Counted from the stretch's first letter, positions 17,386 to 26,248 are shown. The stretch is 64,000 bases of DNA from Reddybacter sp041622675 (GCA_041622675.1 JBFJYH010000006.1:28132-92131), one strand, 5' to 3'. Made by a program: numbers and translations. The notes: generated from the sequence alone by a model not told the origin.

Positions 17386-18165
17386 TTACGCGTTGCGAAT
17401 CCACAAACCACCATCGACCGGCATAATGACGCCGGTCATAAAGGAAGCCGAGGGCAGAGCAAAATTAAAGGTCGCATGGGCCACTTCTTCCGGGTCACCG
17501 TAGCGTCGAACCGCGACGCGACGCTTGGCAAAAGTGACTTTATGCTCGTCGGTAATGAAATCAGTAAGGGGGGTTTTAATAGGGCCCGGGCAAACACAGT
17601 TGGCGGTAATGCCTTCGCGGCCAAGGTCGACAGCGAGCGATTTGGTAAAGCCCACGACAGCGTGCTTGGCGGCGGTGTAAGGCCCGGCATTTTCGGTGGC
17701 TCCGAGACCTTCAGTGGAGGCAATATTGATAATGCGCCCATGCTCGGCTTTACGCAGCATTGGCAGTGATGCCCGCACCAAGCGCTGCACTGAGTTGATG
17801 AGAACGTCCATGCCAAACTGCCAACGCTCTTCGTACTTTTCGCTGTCGAGTTTGACAAACACGCCCAAGCCCGCGTTGTTGACGAGAATATCCAGCCCGC
17901 CAAATTCAGCGCCAATGGCGTTTGTCACTTCGATGATACGCTCGGCATCGCAGACATCCAAAGCCCAAGCTTTAGCAATACCACCGGCGTCGTTGATCTC
18001 TTTCGCTACCGCTTCAGCTTTCTCCTGATCGCGATCAGTAACGGCGACCTTGGCGCCTTCATCGGCGAAAAGTATCGCCGTTGCTCGGCCCATACCGCTG
18101 GCTGCACCCGTTACATGAACCACACTACCTTTAACTGAACGACTTAATTTACTGAGTCTTGCCAC
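17386..18165 (-). CDS. Short-chain dehydrogenase/reductase (SDR)
   Basis: A 259-residue classical SDR. The cofactor motif is VTGAASGMGRATA (TGxxxGxG) with an Asp in VTDRDQEKAE that favours NAD(H). NNAG is present, the catalytic Ser is in INIASTEG and the active-site YxxxK is YTAAKHAVVGFTKSLA. The substrate is a secondary alcohol or ketone of unknown identity. It is the second gene of the minus-strand catabolic run, 34 bp upstream of the MBL hydrolase and 172 bp downstream of the luciferase-like monooxygenase. Confidence 0.9.
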   Translation of the reverse strand: MARLSKLSRSVKGSVVHVTGAASGMGRATAILFADEGAKVAVTDRDQEKAEAVAKEINDAGGIAKAWALDVCDAERIIEVTNAIGAEFGGLDILVNNAGLGVFVKLDSEKYEERWQFGMDVLINSVQRLVRASLPMLRKAEHGRIINIASTEGLGATENAGPYTAAKHAVVGFTKSLAVDLGREGITANCVCPGPIKTPLTDFITDEHKVTFAKRRVAVRRYGDPEEVAHATFNFALPSASFMTGVIMPVDGGLWIRNA

Positions 18166-18294
18166 AATGTTTTACCTTTTAAGTGAATGTCACAGCCCAA
18201 CAGCCTATCTGCTGGGTCTGGCTGACAAAGAGAATGATGAAACCTCAACCCCGGCCCAGTAACATTGGCACCGGATTGAGGCTGTGAAATACTA

Positions 18295-18328
18295 TAGTTG
18301 TTGAATCTAGTTGTTGAATCTAGTTGAT
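18295..18328. repeat. 13-bp short tandem repeat
   Basis: The unit TAGTTGTTGAATC occurs twice in full and once in part just after the stop of the luciferase-like monooxygenase gene. It probably arose by slippage. An imperfect hairpin (CCTCAA ... TTGAGG) lies beside it at about 18243-18281. Confidence 0.6.
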
Positions 18329-18337
18329 AAGCCTGGT

Positions 18338-19438
18338 TTAAGCGACCTTATCGGCCGCCTGCCCGACCTCTGCCGCCTGCAGTACCGGCAGGCATTTCTC
18401 GGCAAACAGCTTCATTTGATTATGCACAATATCGTAAGGCAAGCCAGCAAAGGAAAAGGAAACATTGAAGGTCACCGGCCCGGCTAGAGCCTGAATATTG
18501 TTCATTTGGTCGATACATTCCTGGGGCGTACCAAAGATTTGATTATCGACATAGAGATTGCCCATCGACTCGGAGCTACGATCGCGCATCAAACCAGCCG
18601 ATTTTGCGTAGAACTCATAACCCTTCACATCGGTAAAATGGGTGCCATCCATCTCATAGTGGGCCAAGGCCGAAATCCAGTAGTCCGTCATGTACTTTTC
18701 GGCCAGCTCACGGGCCCGTTCGCCATCTTCATCGACGATCACAAAGACATTGGCCACCACCGGTGGCGCCTCACGGCCCTGATGCTTGAGGAAGGCCTCC
18801 CGATAGACGCGACAGTCTTCGGCTCGCGATTTCCACGGAGATATGGCAAAGACCATCATACCCAAACCCAGACGAGCGATAATTTCAGCAGTTTCCGGCG
18901 ACTGACAAGTCACATAGGTACGATCTAAATACGGCGGCAGTGGGGCCGGGCGAATGTCGCGAGCCACCTGCTTAAAGTATTCGCCGTCGTGATCCTTCGC
19001 TTTGCCTGTTTCAAGCATATCGAGAACCATTTGCGACGATTCTTCAAAGATGCCCCGCGAATCGTTCATATCAACGCCAAAACCATCATACTCAACCCGG
19101 CCAATGCCTCGACCTATGCCCAGCAATAAACGGCGATCACAGAGGTTGTCGAGCATGGCAATATCGGTGGCTACGCGCAAAGGATCTTTGTGCCAGGGGA
19201 TAATAATCGCACCCGTACCCAGCTTGACCTTCTCCGTTTTACCGGCGAGATAAGACAGCATTTCAATGGGATTGGGGCACAGGGTATAGTCGGTAAAATG
19301 GTGCTCAACCGCCCAAATAGAATCAAAACCCAGGGGTTCTGCCATCTCACAAACAGCTAGCTCTTTTTTATACATGTCATAATCGGCCATAGGCAGATTA
19401 GGGTGGTTTTGAAATAGCATTAATACGCCAATATCCAT
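18338..19438 (-). CDS. LLM-class flavin-dependent oxidoreductase (bacterial luciferase-like)
   Basis: A 366-residue TIM-barrel flavoprotein of the luciferase-like monooxygenase superfamily. Typical segments are MDIGVLMLFQNHP at strand 1, EPLGFDSIWAVEHHFTDY, KVKLGTGAIIIPWHKDPLRVATDIAMLD, LLLGIGRGIGRVEYDGFGV and the late VTFNVSFSFAGLP. These enzymes use FMNH2 from a separate reductase to insert oxygen (luciferases, type II Baeyer-Villiger and other monooxygenases). It is the first gene of the minus-strand run that continues to the dodecins. The gap 19439-19640 upstream should hold the operon promoter; I see no clear operator in it. Confidence 0.88.
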   Translation of the reverse strand: MDIGVLMLFQNHPNLPMADYDMYKKELAVCEMAEPLGFDSIWAVEHHFTDYTLCPNPIEMLSYLAGKTEKVKLGTGAIIIPWHKDPLRVATDIAMLDNLCDRRLLLGIGRGIGRVEYDGFGVDMNDSRGIFEESSQMVLDMLETGKAKDHDGEYFKQVARDIRPAPLPPYLDRTYVTCQSPETAEIIARLGLGMMVFAISPWKSRAEDCRVYREAFLKHQGREAPPVVANVFVIVDEDGERARELAEKYMTDYWISALAHYEMDGTHFTDVKGYEFYAKSAGLMRDRSSESMGNLYVDNQIFGTPQECIDQMNNIQALAGPVTFNVSFSFAGLPYDIVHNQMKLFAEKCLPVLQAAEVGQAADKVA

Positions 19439-19647
19439 ATTATGAAGTCCTTATTTTTAGTGTTATAAGTTGTAAGGTTTAAAATTTAATTGGCCGCTAT
19501 CTTTACATAAGCAATGTCTACTAAACAAATCTAAATACAGTCTATAGCTCACCCTCAGGCAGATGTACTAAATTGACAAAACGAGTGCTAGCCTGGTGCA
19601 AAAACCCTAGATTTGACGAGTTATCTCTGGATTAATAAACGCACAAA

Positions 19648-19680
19648 CGAAAGGGGGGCTGAATGAAAGCCCCCCTTTCG
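19648..19680 (-). terminator. Terminator hairpin after the nitrate transporter operon
   Basis: CGAAAGGGGGGCT (19648-19660) pairs perfectly with AGCCCCCCTTTCG (19668-19680) around a 7-nt loop, 38 bp after the ATPase stop on the minus strand. The tail on that side is only moderately T-rich (TTTG), but the stem is very stable. Confidence 0.7.
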
Positions 19681-19717
19681 CATAACAATATTTGCAGAAT
19701 TTAAAGTGAGAACGTAC

Positions 19718-21379
19718 TCAATGTTGATCACACTCGGCAAGGAAGGTGATCAAACTTTCTCGGTAATCATAGTAGTCAGGGTGTTCGAGTAAGGCTTTAC
19801 GCGTGCGTGGACGAGGAAGATCGATATCGATCACTTTACCCACCGTCGCTTCCGGGCCATTGGTCATCATCACAACGCGATCGGCCAGCAGTATCGCTTC
19901 ATCGACGTCATGGGTGACCATCACGGCGGTCAATTTTGTGCGATCCCACACCTCCATTAACACTTCCTGTAGCTCCCAGCGCGTCAGAGAGTCGAGCATG
20001 CCGAAGGGCTCATCCAGCAATAATAATTTAGGCGACAACGCAAAGGCACGGGCAATGCCAACACGCTGACGCATACCATTAGACATATCACCCGCCTTTT
20101 TATGTAGAGAATCGCCCAAACCGACGCGGGTTAGATAATATTCCACAATGTCATTGCGCTCACTTTGCTGAGCGTGAGGGTAGACACTTTCAACACCGAG
20201 AGAAACATTTTCTGTCGCCGTCAGCCAGGGGAATAGACTTGGTGCCTGGAAGACAACGGCACGATCGGGGCCGGCAGAAACAACTTCCTTGCCGTCGAGA
20301 ATAATACCGCCCTTGCTGATTTCGTTAAGGCCAGCTGTCATCGAAAGTACTGTCGACTTGCCACAACCCGAATGACCAATCAGCGAAATAAACTCACCTT
20401 TTTTCATCTTCAGATTAAAATCTTTGACAACAGCCACGGGGCCTTTGGGCGTAGGATAGACTTTATCGAGTTGGGTATATTCAAGATAGCGTTCCTTACC
20501 CAGGTTTTCTGTGGATGGCTTGAGAGCCGTTTTGTCCGCCCGCCAATCCGTGGTGGTATTGGGTCGTACAGGTGGCAGGACAATACTACTTTCATTGCTG
20601 CTCCCCTCGATACCAATAGCCATCAGGTATTGCGTAATTTCGGCGCGCAGCGCCTTAAAAGCTGGATCGTGATTCATCGCGCTACGATCACGAGGTCGCG
20701 GTAAATCAATTTTAAATTCTGGCCCAAAGGTCGCATTGGGGCCGGGCTTTAGGGGGATGACCCGGTCGGCCATGATCAAACCTTCATCGACATCATTGGT
20801 GATGAGGATGACGGTTTTCTTTTCCTGCTCCCAAATTTGTAAAATTTCATCCTGCAAGTTGGCCCGTGTTAGCGCGTCGAGAGCACTGAGGGGCTCGTCG
20901 AGAAGTAAAATATCGGGGCTGGCAGCAAGAGCACGGGCCACATTGACCCGCTGTCGCATACCACCAGATAATTCTGCTGGGCGCTTATGTAAAGCTGGGG
21001 TTAAGCCCACCATATCGACATATTTTAAAACCCGGGCCTCCCTTTCTTTCTTTGGTTTGTGTGAAAATATTTGGTCAACGGAAAGCGCAACATTGCCCTG
21101 TACAGTGAGCCAAGGCATTAAGGCGTAGTTTTGAAAAACGACACCCCTATCGGCATCGGGGCCAGTGATCGCCTTGCCCTCTTTCGTAATTGTGCCTTCG
21201 TCAGGCTGTATTAAACCGGCAATGGCTGAAATTAAAGTCGTCTTTCCGCTGCCGGAAAAACCGACAATGGCAACAAACTCTCCTTTCGTAATTTCAAGAT
21301 TAATATCGTGCAATACAGCAGATTTATCAGCACCTTCACCATAGGATTTACTGACATTATTCAGGGCTAGAAGTGTCAT
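19718..21379 (-). CDS. Nitrate ABC transporter ATP-binding protein, two fused ATPase domains
   Basis: A 553-residue protein with two complete ABC nucleotide-binding domains. Domain 1 (about 1-260) has Walker A GFSGSGKTT, signature LSGGMRQR and Walker B ILLLDEP. Domain 2 (about 280-553) has GHSGCGKST, MSNGMRQR (a degenerate signature) and LLLLDEP, with the H-loop in VMVTHDVDEA. In domain 1 the H-loop His is replaced (LITNDVDEG), so one ATP site may be impaired. Both halves resemble NrtC/NrtD-type ATPases for nitrate, nitrite or cyanate. The fusion delivers both ATPase halves in one chain and lacks the NrtA-like tail of cyanobacterial NrtC. It is 30 bp downstream of the permease gene. Confidence 0.92.
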   Translation of the reverse strand: MTLLALNNVSKSYGEGADKSAVLHDINLEITKGEFVAIVGFSGSGKTTLISAIAGLIQPDEGTITKEGKAITGPDADRGVVFQNYALMPWLTVQGNVALSVDQIFSHKPKKEREARVLKYVDMVGLTPALHKRPAELSGGMRQRVNVARALAASPDILLLDEPLSALDALTRANLQDEILQIWEQEKKTVILITNDVDEGLIMADRVIPLKPGPNATFGPEFKIDLPRPRDRSAMNHDPAFKALRAEITQYLMAIGIEGSSNESSIVLPPVRPNTTTDWRADKTALKPSTENLGKERYLEYTQLDKVYPTPKGPVAVVKDFNLKMKKGEFISLIGHSGCGKSTVLSMTAGLNEISKGGIILDGKEVVSAGPDRAVVFQAPSLFPWLTATENVSLGVESVYPHAQQSERNDIVEYYLTRVGLGDSLHKKAGDMSNGMRQRVGIARAFALSPKLLLLDEPFGMLDSLTRWELQEVLMEVWDRTKLTAVMVTHDVDEAILLADRVVMMTNGPEATVGKVIDIDLPRPRTRKALLEHPDYYDYRESLITFLAECDQH

Positions 21380-21409
21380 TTTTTCAATTTCCTATCTCTA
21401 AAATACTGA

Positions 21410-22570
21410 TTAAATATTGGTTTCACCAAATGAAAATATTTTTTGCAGGGTCATCATTACCCGGTCTAGCGCAAAGCCAATCAGGCCAATAGTGAATACG
21501 GCAACCATGATACGACCCAACGAATGAGAACTACCGTTTTGAAATTCATCCCAAACAAACTTTCCCAAACCGGGATTTTGCGCCAGCATTTCAGCCGCGA
21601 TTAATACCATCCACCCGACACCGAGAGAAAGGCGTAAACCGGTAAAAATTAAGGGCAGTGATGAAGGCAAAATAATTTTGGTAATTTGTGTCATTTTACT
21701 AAGCCGAAGTACTTTACCGACATTCACCAAATCTTTGTCGATTGATGAAACACCTACCGACGTATTAATAAGCGTTGGCCACAGGGAGCAAAGTGTGACG
21801 GTAATAGCTGACGTGAGAAACGATTTGTCGAACCAGGAATCATCACTGGTAACATAAACCGCACTGACAATCATGGTTACAATCGGCAACCAGGCCAGGG
21901 GCGAAACCGGTTTGAAGATTTGAATAACCGGATTGATTGCCGTATTAACCAAGCTACTCATTCCACAAAGGATGCCAATAGGTACGGCGACGAATGTGGC
22001 TATAACAAAGCCAGTAAACACTGTGTAAAGACTGGTAACAATTTGGTCAAGATAAGTCGCCTTACCGGTATAGGGCCGGATTTTTACGATAGCATCTGGA
22101 TTTTTCGCTAATTTTTTTTCATTGCGTGCTTCTTGCCGCTCATAAAAAGCGACGGCTTTTTCTCTTTCAACCCCATGCTCTTCTAACAAACCTTGGGCTT
22201 CCTTATAAACGGCAACGGGCCCCGGTATCACGCCGAGACTGGTTTGAATTTGGGCAGCGCCCCAACTCCAAAACATTAAAAATGCTATAAAAAATAGCAC
22301 TGGTGCTCCAATGGCGATCAATAATTCACGCAGTTGTGCCTTTGGGCTTTCTCCGCCACAAAGTTTAACGAGGGGCACAAACCAGGTGAAACCGATTAAA
22401 TCCAGGAATTTATTAATTCGCACGTACAGAGGAGTCCTATCTCCCGACCTATTATTCTCTGTCAGTGAATCCTTATTCGCTGTCGTCTCGTTGACAGCGG
22501 CTGGCTCTTGTGCCGTGTTTTCTGCAGTATTTTTCATGGTGTTGAGTGTCGTAACTGTTAATTCGGTCAT
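21410..22570 (-). CDS. nrtB: Nitrate/nitrite ABC transporter permease
   Basis: A 386-residue inner-membrane protein of the BPD_transp_1 family. It has a long Thr/Asn/Glu-rich N-terminal region before the first membrane segment (LLIAIGAPVLFFIAFLMFW) and then about five more segments. The coupling loop is GVSSIDKDLVNVGKVLRLSKMTQITKIILPSSLPLIFTGLRLSLGVGWMVLIAAEM, the EAA-type motif of nitrate and taurine permeases. It forms the channel that works with the periplasmic NrtA-like protein and the fused ATPase. The gene order binding protein-permease-ATPase with gaps of 90 and 30 bp indicates one operon. Confidence 0.92.
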   Translation of the reverse strand: MTELTVTTLNTMKNTAENTAQEPAAVNETTANKDSLTENNRSGDRTPLYVRINKFLDLIGFTWFVPLVKLCGGESPKAQLRELLIAIGAPVLFFIAFLMFWSWGAAQIQTSLGVIPGPVAVYKEAQGLLEEHGVEREKAVAFYERQEARNEKKLAKNPDAIVKIRPYTGKATYLDQIVTSLYTVFTGFVIATFVAVPIGILCGMSSLVNTAINPVIQIFKPVSPLAWLPIVTMIVSAVYVTSDDSWFDKSFLTSAITVTLCSLWPTLINTSVGVSSIDKDLVNVGKVLRLSKMTQITKIILPSSLPLIFTGLRLSLGVGWMVLIAAEMLAQNPGLGKFVWDEFQNGSSHSLGRIMVAVFTIGLIGFALDRVMMTLQKIFSFGETNI

Positions 22571-22660
22571 GTGAGTAGGCCTATTGATGGGGCTGACACG
22601 CCTGTGGCGCGAAAGCCCTGTTAACTAACCTATAGCAATAGAATAAATATTCTTTGCACG

Positions 22661-24091
22661 CTATTTCGCCTTATCCTTACCTTTTAAACCAATGGGCAAA
22701 CTCTCTATGTAAGCATTGGGTTTTGTGCCGTCGTAGGCGATACCGTCGATAAAATCTTTCTGCGGAGGTCGAAAACCACTCTCACTATCGAGGTCTGGAA
22801 AGTCGGACGCTTTCAAAGTACCCTCCTCAATCAAATCCCTAGCGGCAATGGCGTAAAGGTCGGGGCGATAGACTGATTTGGCGACATCGATATACCAGCT
22901 ATCAGGCTTAAACTCATCGATTTGACCCCAGCGGCGCATTTGCGTGAGATACCAAATCGCATCACTGTAGTAGGGGTATGTGGCGTTGTAGCGGAAGAAA
23001 ACGTTAAAGTCAGGCACCTGACGCTTATCACCTTTTTCGTATTCAAACGTGCCCGTCATACTATTCGCAATAACGTCGTAATCAGCACCCACATAATTTG
23101 ACTGTGAAAGTATTTTGACCGCCTCGGGCCGATTGGCATTGTCGTTAGCATCCAACCAAGCTGCAGCCCGAATCAAGGCTTTGACCATACGCGCTGTGGT
23201 ATTGGGGTATTTTTCAGAAAAGGCTTTAGTAATACCAAACACTTTTTCCGGATTATCTTTCCAAATTTCATAGTCGGTAATGACCGGCACACCAATACCT
23301 TTAAAGACGGCCTGCTGATTCCAGGGCTCACCCACGCAATATCCAAAGATAGTGCCGGCCTCCATTGTGGCGGGCATTTGTGGCGGCGGTGTCACTGAAA
23401 GAAGTACCTCGGCATTAAGCTGCCCACTAATATCACCCGTCGATGGCGCATAATAACCGGGGTGGATACCCCCAGCAGCGAGCCAGTAGCGCAGCTCATA
23501 GTTATGGGTGGATACCGGAAACACCATACCCATATTGAAGGGCTTACCCTGCTCGCGGTAACTATCGACAACGGGTTTCAAGGAGCTGGCTTTAATCGGG
23601 TGGACAGGTTTACCATCGGGCTGGAGAGGGACATGGGGTTTCATTTGCGTCCAAATATCGTTGGATACGGTAATGGCGTTACCGTTTAGATCCATACTAA
23701 AGGGAGTGATAATGTGGGCTTTAGTACCGAAGCCAATCGTCGCCGCCAGCGGCTGCCCTGCCAGCATGTGGGCGCCATCAAGTTGTCCATCAATAACACC
23801 GTCGAGTAAGACTTTCCAGTTAGCCTGGGCTTCAAGGGTGACGTACAAGCCTTCGTCTTCGAAATAGCCCTTCTCATAGGCAACGGCCAAAGGCGCCATA
23901 TCTGTCAATTTAATAAAACCAAATTTTAATTCTTCTTTTTCAGGCTCCCCTATTTCTGCCCAGCTCGCTAGTGATAGTACAGATCCAGCCAGGGCGACGC
24001 CTATCGTTTTAAACGTCACCAGCGGGATAGATGATTTTTTTCGACGTCGAATGATTGCCGATAATGTTGATAGCACAGGGTGGTTCGACAT
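22661..24091 (-). CDS. nrtA: Nitrate/nitrite ABC transporter substrate-binding protein
   Basis: A 476-residue NrtA/CmpA-type binding protein. The N-terminus has a basic stretch (IIRRRKKSS) followed by a hydrophobic segment ending ASWA, a Sec-type export signal with a long n-region. The mature part begins KFGFIKLTDMAPLAVAYEKGYFEDEGLYVTLE, continues with LDGAHMLAGQPLAATIGFG and IFGYCVGEPWNQQAV, and keeps the family's late segment FFRYNATYPYYSDAIWYLTQMRRWGQ. It delivers nitrate (or nitrite) to the permease. GGAG lies before the ATG. An attenuator-type leader precedes the gene, and it is the first gene of the transport operon. Confidence 0.92.
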   Translation of the reverse strand: MSNHPVLSTLSAIIRRRKKSSIPLVTFKTIGVALAGSVLSLASWAEIGEPEKEELKFGFIKLTDMAPLAVAYEKGYFEDEGLYVTLEAQANWKVLLDGVIDGQLDGAHMLAGQPLAATIGFGTKAHIITPFSMDLNGNAITVSNDIWTQMKPHVPLQPDGKPVHPIKASSLKPVVDSYREQGKPFNMGMVFPVSTHNYELRYWLAAGGIHPGYYAPSTGDISGQLNAEVLLSVTPPPQMPATMEAGTIFGYCVGEPWNQQAVFKGIGVPVITDYEIWKDNPEKVFGITKAFSEKYPNTTARMVKALIRAAAWLDANDNANRPEAVKILSQSNYVGADYDVIANSMTGTFEYEKGDKRQVPDFNVFFRYNATYPYYSDAIWYLTQMRRWGQIDEFKPDSWYIDVAKSVYRPDLYAIAARDLIEEGTLKASDFPDLDSESGFRPPQKDFIDGIAYDGTKPNAYIESLPIGLKGKDKAK

Positions 24092-24145
24092 AATTAACTA
24101 CTCCTTCAATAACCTTTGTACGTATTAGCACTGCAGGGTCGAGAA

Positions 24146-24195
24146 ATAAAAAAGCCAGTTATTCACTGACACCTGGTGTCGGTAAATAACTGGCT
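24146..24195 (-). terminator. Attenuator (intrinsic terminator) in the nrtA leader
   Basis: On the minus strand AGCCAGTTATT (24195-24185) pairs perfectly with AATAACTGGCT (24163-24153), with an inner GACACC/GGTGTC stem, and is followed by a run of T (24153-24147). It lies between nasS and nrtA, 55 bp before the nrtA start, so it would stop transcription unless an antiterminator acts. NasT, an ANTAR-domain RNA-binding regulator encoded just upstream, is the obvious candidate. Confidence 0.85.
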
Positions 24196-24228
24196 TCGTT
24201 GCCTTAAAACATTGTTTGCGCGCAAACA
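24192..24228 (-). promoter_or_regulatory. Candidate ANTAR (NasT) target hairpins in the nrtA leader
   Basis: In the sense (minus) strand a GGC-AACGAA-GCC hairpin (24203-24192) has a six-base loop with A at position 1 and G at position 4, the known ANTAR target rule. Its 3' strand GCC is also the start of the terminator stem, so the two structures exclude each other. Just upstream TGTTT-GCGCGC-AAACA (24228-24213) makes a second six-base-loop hairpin, but its loop begins with G. The P2 stem is short (3 bp), so the pairing needs testing. Confidence 0.55.
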
Positions 24229-24234
24229 TATTAA

Positions 24235-24250
24235 TACAAATTGCATGCCA
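24235..24250 (-). promoter_or_regulatory. Sigma-54-like -24/-12 promoter of the nrtA operon
   Basis: The minus strand reads TGGCATGCAATTTGTA. GG (-24) and the TTG element (-12) have the canonical spacing, but the -12 dinucleotide is GT instead of GC. The predicted start lies just before the leader hairpins. The same TGGCAT-N5-TTGTA occurs before the porin gene. Confidence 0.55.
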
Positions 24251-24426
24251 ATTTTTTGATTAGCAGTCATCACCCTATAAATAGAAGATGCACACTGACT
24301 TTCATTAAAAAATAATTAACTAAAAGGAAAATATGATTTTATTTGGTGCAAAGGGGGATTATTTTTATAATTAACTGTCGACACTGCACTAATTTTGAGC
24401 ATCTGTAGAATCGATATGCCTATTGC

Positions 24427-25638
24427 TTAAGGCTGGCAGGGAGAAAACGTTCCACCGTTAAGAAACAAGTCTGGCCCTAACTCTAGAGCGTCTTCAAACA
24501 GATACGGGGTGGTATGAACACCTTCTTTTTTATAGTCAGTAGAGGGGTACTTATAGCCGAGTAATAAAGCTGCCTCACGATAAAGGTCAGCTCTATAAAC
24601 CTTTTTAGTAAGCTGGCAGACCTCACTATCACTCATGCTTCCTCCCTGTAACTCCAGGATTTTTCTGAGTAAATATTCCGCTCTAGAACGCCAAGGAAAG
24701 CCTGCCTGATAGCGGTGAAAAACAATAAAATCCTTATTGTTACATGTCCCGCTATGTTTACTGTATTGAAAGTTTCCAAGCAAAGCCGGTTTTAGCACGT
24801 GCTCAGGCAAATCTAAATACTCTTGCTGGGCAAGCATGGGCACACTCGCCTGCCGGTTTTCCTGATGTGATAACCAGGTTGCCGCCTCCATTACGGCCAG
24901 ACGCAAACGCAAATGTGTAGAAGGGTAATGCTTATGCCAGTTCTCAGCGACAACAAGTGCTTTTTCAGGTGCGTTATTCCATAGTTGATAACCAGAAACC
25001 ACAGATGAACCAATACCGGCCTGTACTGCAGCGGTATTCCAGGGTTCGCCCACGCAAAAGCCATCGATAATGCCACGCGCGAGATTATCAACCATTTGCT
25101 CCGGCGGCAGGACGATAATTTTCACATCGCGCTCAGGGCATACGCCACCCAACCTTAGCCAGTGGCGCAATTGAAATGTGTGCATAGAGTAGGGATAAAC
25201 TGTCGCCAGTGTTAACTGTCGAGGTAAAGTCTTAACAATTGCGCCTAATTTTCGTGCCGCTATTACGGCGTCGGGACAATTGCCATTCGTTTGATTTGTC
25301 TCTACATCAAGTTGTTTGCTTAAACCAGAGGACAGGGTTATCGCATTGCCATTTAAACTCAGCATCAAGCCAGTAATAAAAGGGCCTGAGGTATTTTTCA
25401 AACCGGGCGCTGCGACCAATGGCATCGGTGCCAGCATTTGCGAGGCATCTAGCGTACCGACGGCAACCTTGTCTCGCACATTAGCCCAAGACACCTCTCT
25501 GCTAAGCGTGACCTCTAACCCGTAGCGTTCAAAAAACTTCTGCTCATGGGCGATGATAAGCGGAGCGCTGTCACTCAGACGCATAAAACCTATATTAAGG
25601 TGCGTTTTTTCTGCTGGAGGCAATTTATTCAGCTTCAT
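24427..25638 (-). CDS. nasS: Nitrate sensor protein NasS (NrtA-like, cytoplasmic)
   Basis: A 403-residue protein related to the NrtA/CmpA binding proteins (NIGFMRLSDSAPLIIAHEQKFFERYGLEVTLSREVSWANVRDKV; LDASQMLAPMPLVAAPG; IIDGFCVGEPWNTAAVQ; VFHRYQAGFPWRSRAEYLLRKI) but without any signal peptide, so it stays in the cytoplasm. This fits NasS, which binds NasT and releases it when nitrate or nitrite binds. The start overlaps the end of nasT by 14 bp, so the pair is translationally coupled, as in known nasTS loci. No separate promoter is seen. Confidence 0.9.
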   Translation of the reverse strand: MKLNKLPPAEKTHLNIGFMRLSDSAPLIIAHEQKFFERYGLEVTLSREVSWANVRDKVAVGTLDASQMLAPMPLVAAPGLKNTSGPFITGLMLSLNGNAITLSSGLSKQLDVETNQTNGNCPDAVIAARKLGAIVKTLPRQLTLATVYPYSMHTFQLRHWLRLGGVCPERDVKIIVLPPEQMVDNLARGIIDGFCVGEPWNTAAVQAGIGSSVVSGYQLWNNAPEKALVVAENWHKHYPSTHLRLRLAVMEAATWLSHQENRQASVPMLAQQEYLDLPEHVLKPALLGNFQYSKHSGTCNNKDFIVFHRYQAGFPWRSRAEYLLRKILELQGGSMSDSEVCQLTKKVYRADLYREAALLLGYKYPSTDYKKEGVHTTPYLFEDALELGPDLFLNGGTFSPCQP

Positions 25639-26248
25639 CGACGGGAGCCTTTTTTAAATCTTGGTCGAGAATTGCAATAATATTTTTGGCGATTTCGATC
25701 ATAGTTTGGTTATTATTCATGGCGAGGTTGCGCATATTTTTATGGGCCTCAGGCTCAGTTAATTTCTGATGTTTCATCAATAATTGTTTGGCTTTATCGA
25801 GCGTATTTTTATCATCCAGTGCTTGTTGGGTACTACTAAGCTGTTGGCGTAACGTTTGAAACATTTCGAATTGAGCTAGAGCAACGTCGATAACAGGTTT
25901 AACCTTGTCAGGGTTAATATCCTCCATCAAATAAGCACTGACACCGACATTTATCGCCTGGCGGATAAACGCGGGATCCTCCTCATTCGAGAACATCACC
26001 ACCGGTGTCGGATTGTGCTGGTTAACCAATGACAGACTTTCGAGAATATCTCGATCAGGTGACCCAATGTCTATCATTACCACATGTGGCTTGAGCTCCT
26101 GAATCTGAAATAACAGGCCCGACGCACTGGTCAACATTGCAACAACATGAAAGCCGCAAGCATTGAGAGCCTGCTCGACCATAGCAGCACGCTGAGGGTG
26201 GTCGTCGACCAACATTACGCGAACTTCTTTATGACTAGAGTGCTCCAA
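25625..26248 (-). CDS. nasT: NasT, ANTAR-domain transcription antiterminator for nitrate assimilation
   Basis: A 207-residue regulator: a receiver-like domain (about 8-125) with MLVDDHPQRAAMVE and the acceptor-type Asp60 in VVMIDIGS, then a coiled-coil linker and an ANTAR domain (about 140-200; DKAKQLLMKHQKLTEPEAHKNMRNLAMNNN). ANTAR domains bind tandem leader hairpins with A1/G4 hexaloops and prevent terminator formation. The first codon is TTG (26248-26246) with AGG a few bases upstream; an internal ATG at residue 12 is an alternative but would cut the receiver fold. It precedes and overlaps nasS. Confidence 0.9.
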   Translation of the reverse strand: MEHSSHKEVRVMLVDDHPQRAAMVEQALNACGFHVVAMLTSASGLLFQIQELKPHVVMIDIGSPDRDILESLSLVNQHNPTPVVMFSNEEDPAFIRQAINVGVSAYLMEDINPDKVKPVIDVALAQFEMFQTLRQQLSSTQQALDDKNTLDKAKQLLMKHQKLTEPEAHKNMRNLAMNNNQTMIEIAKNIIAILDQDLKKAPVDEAE

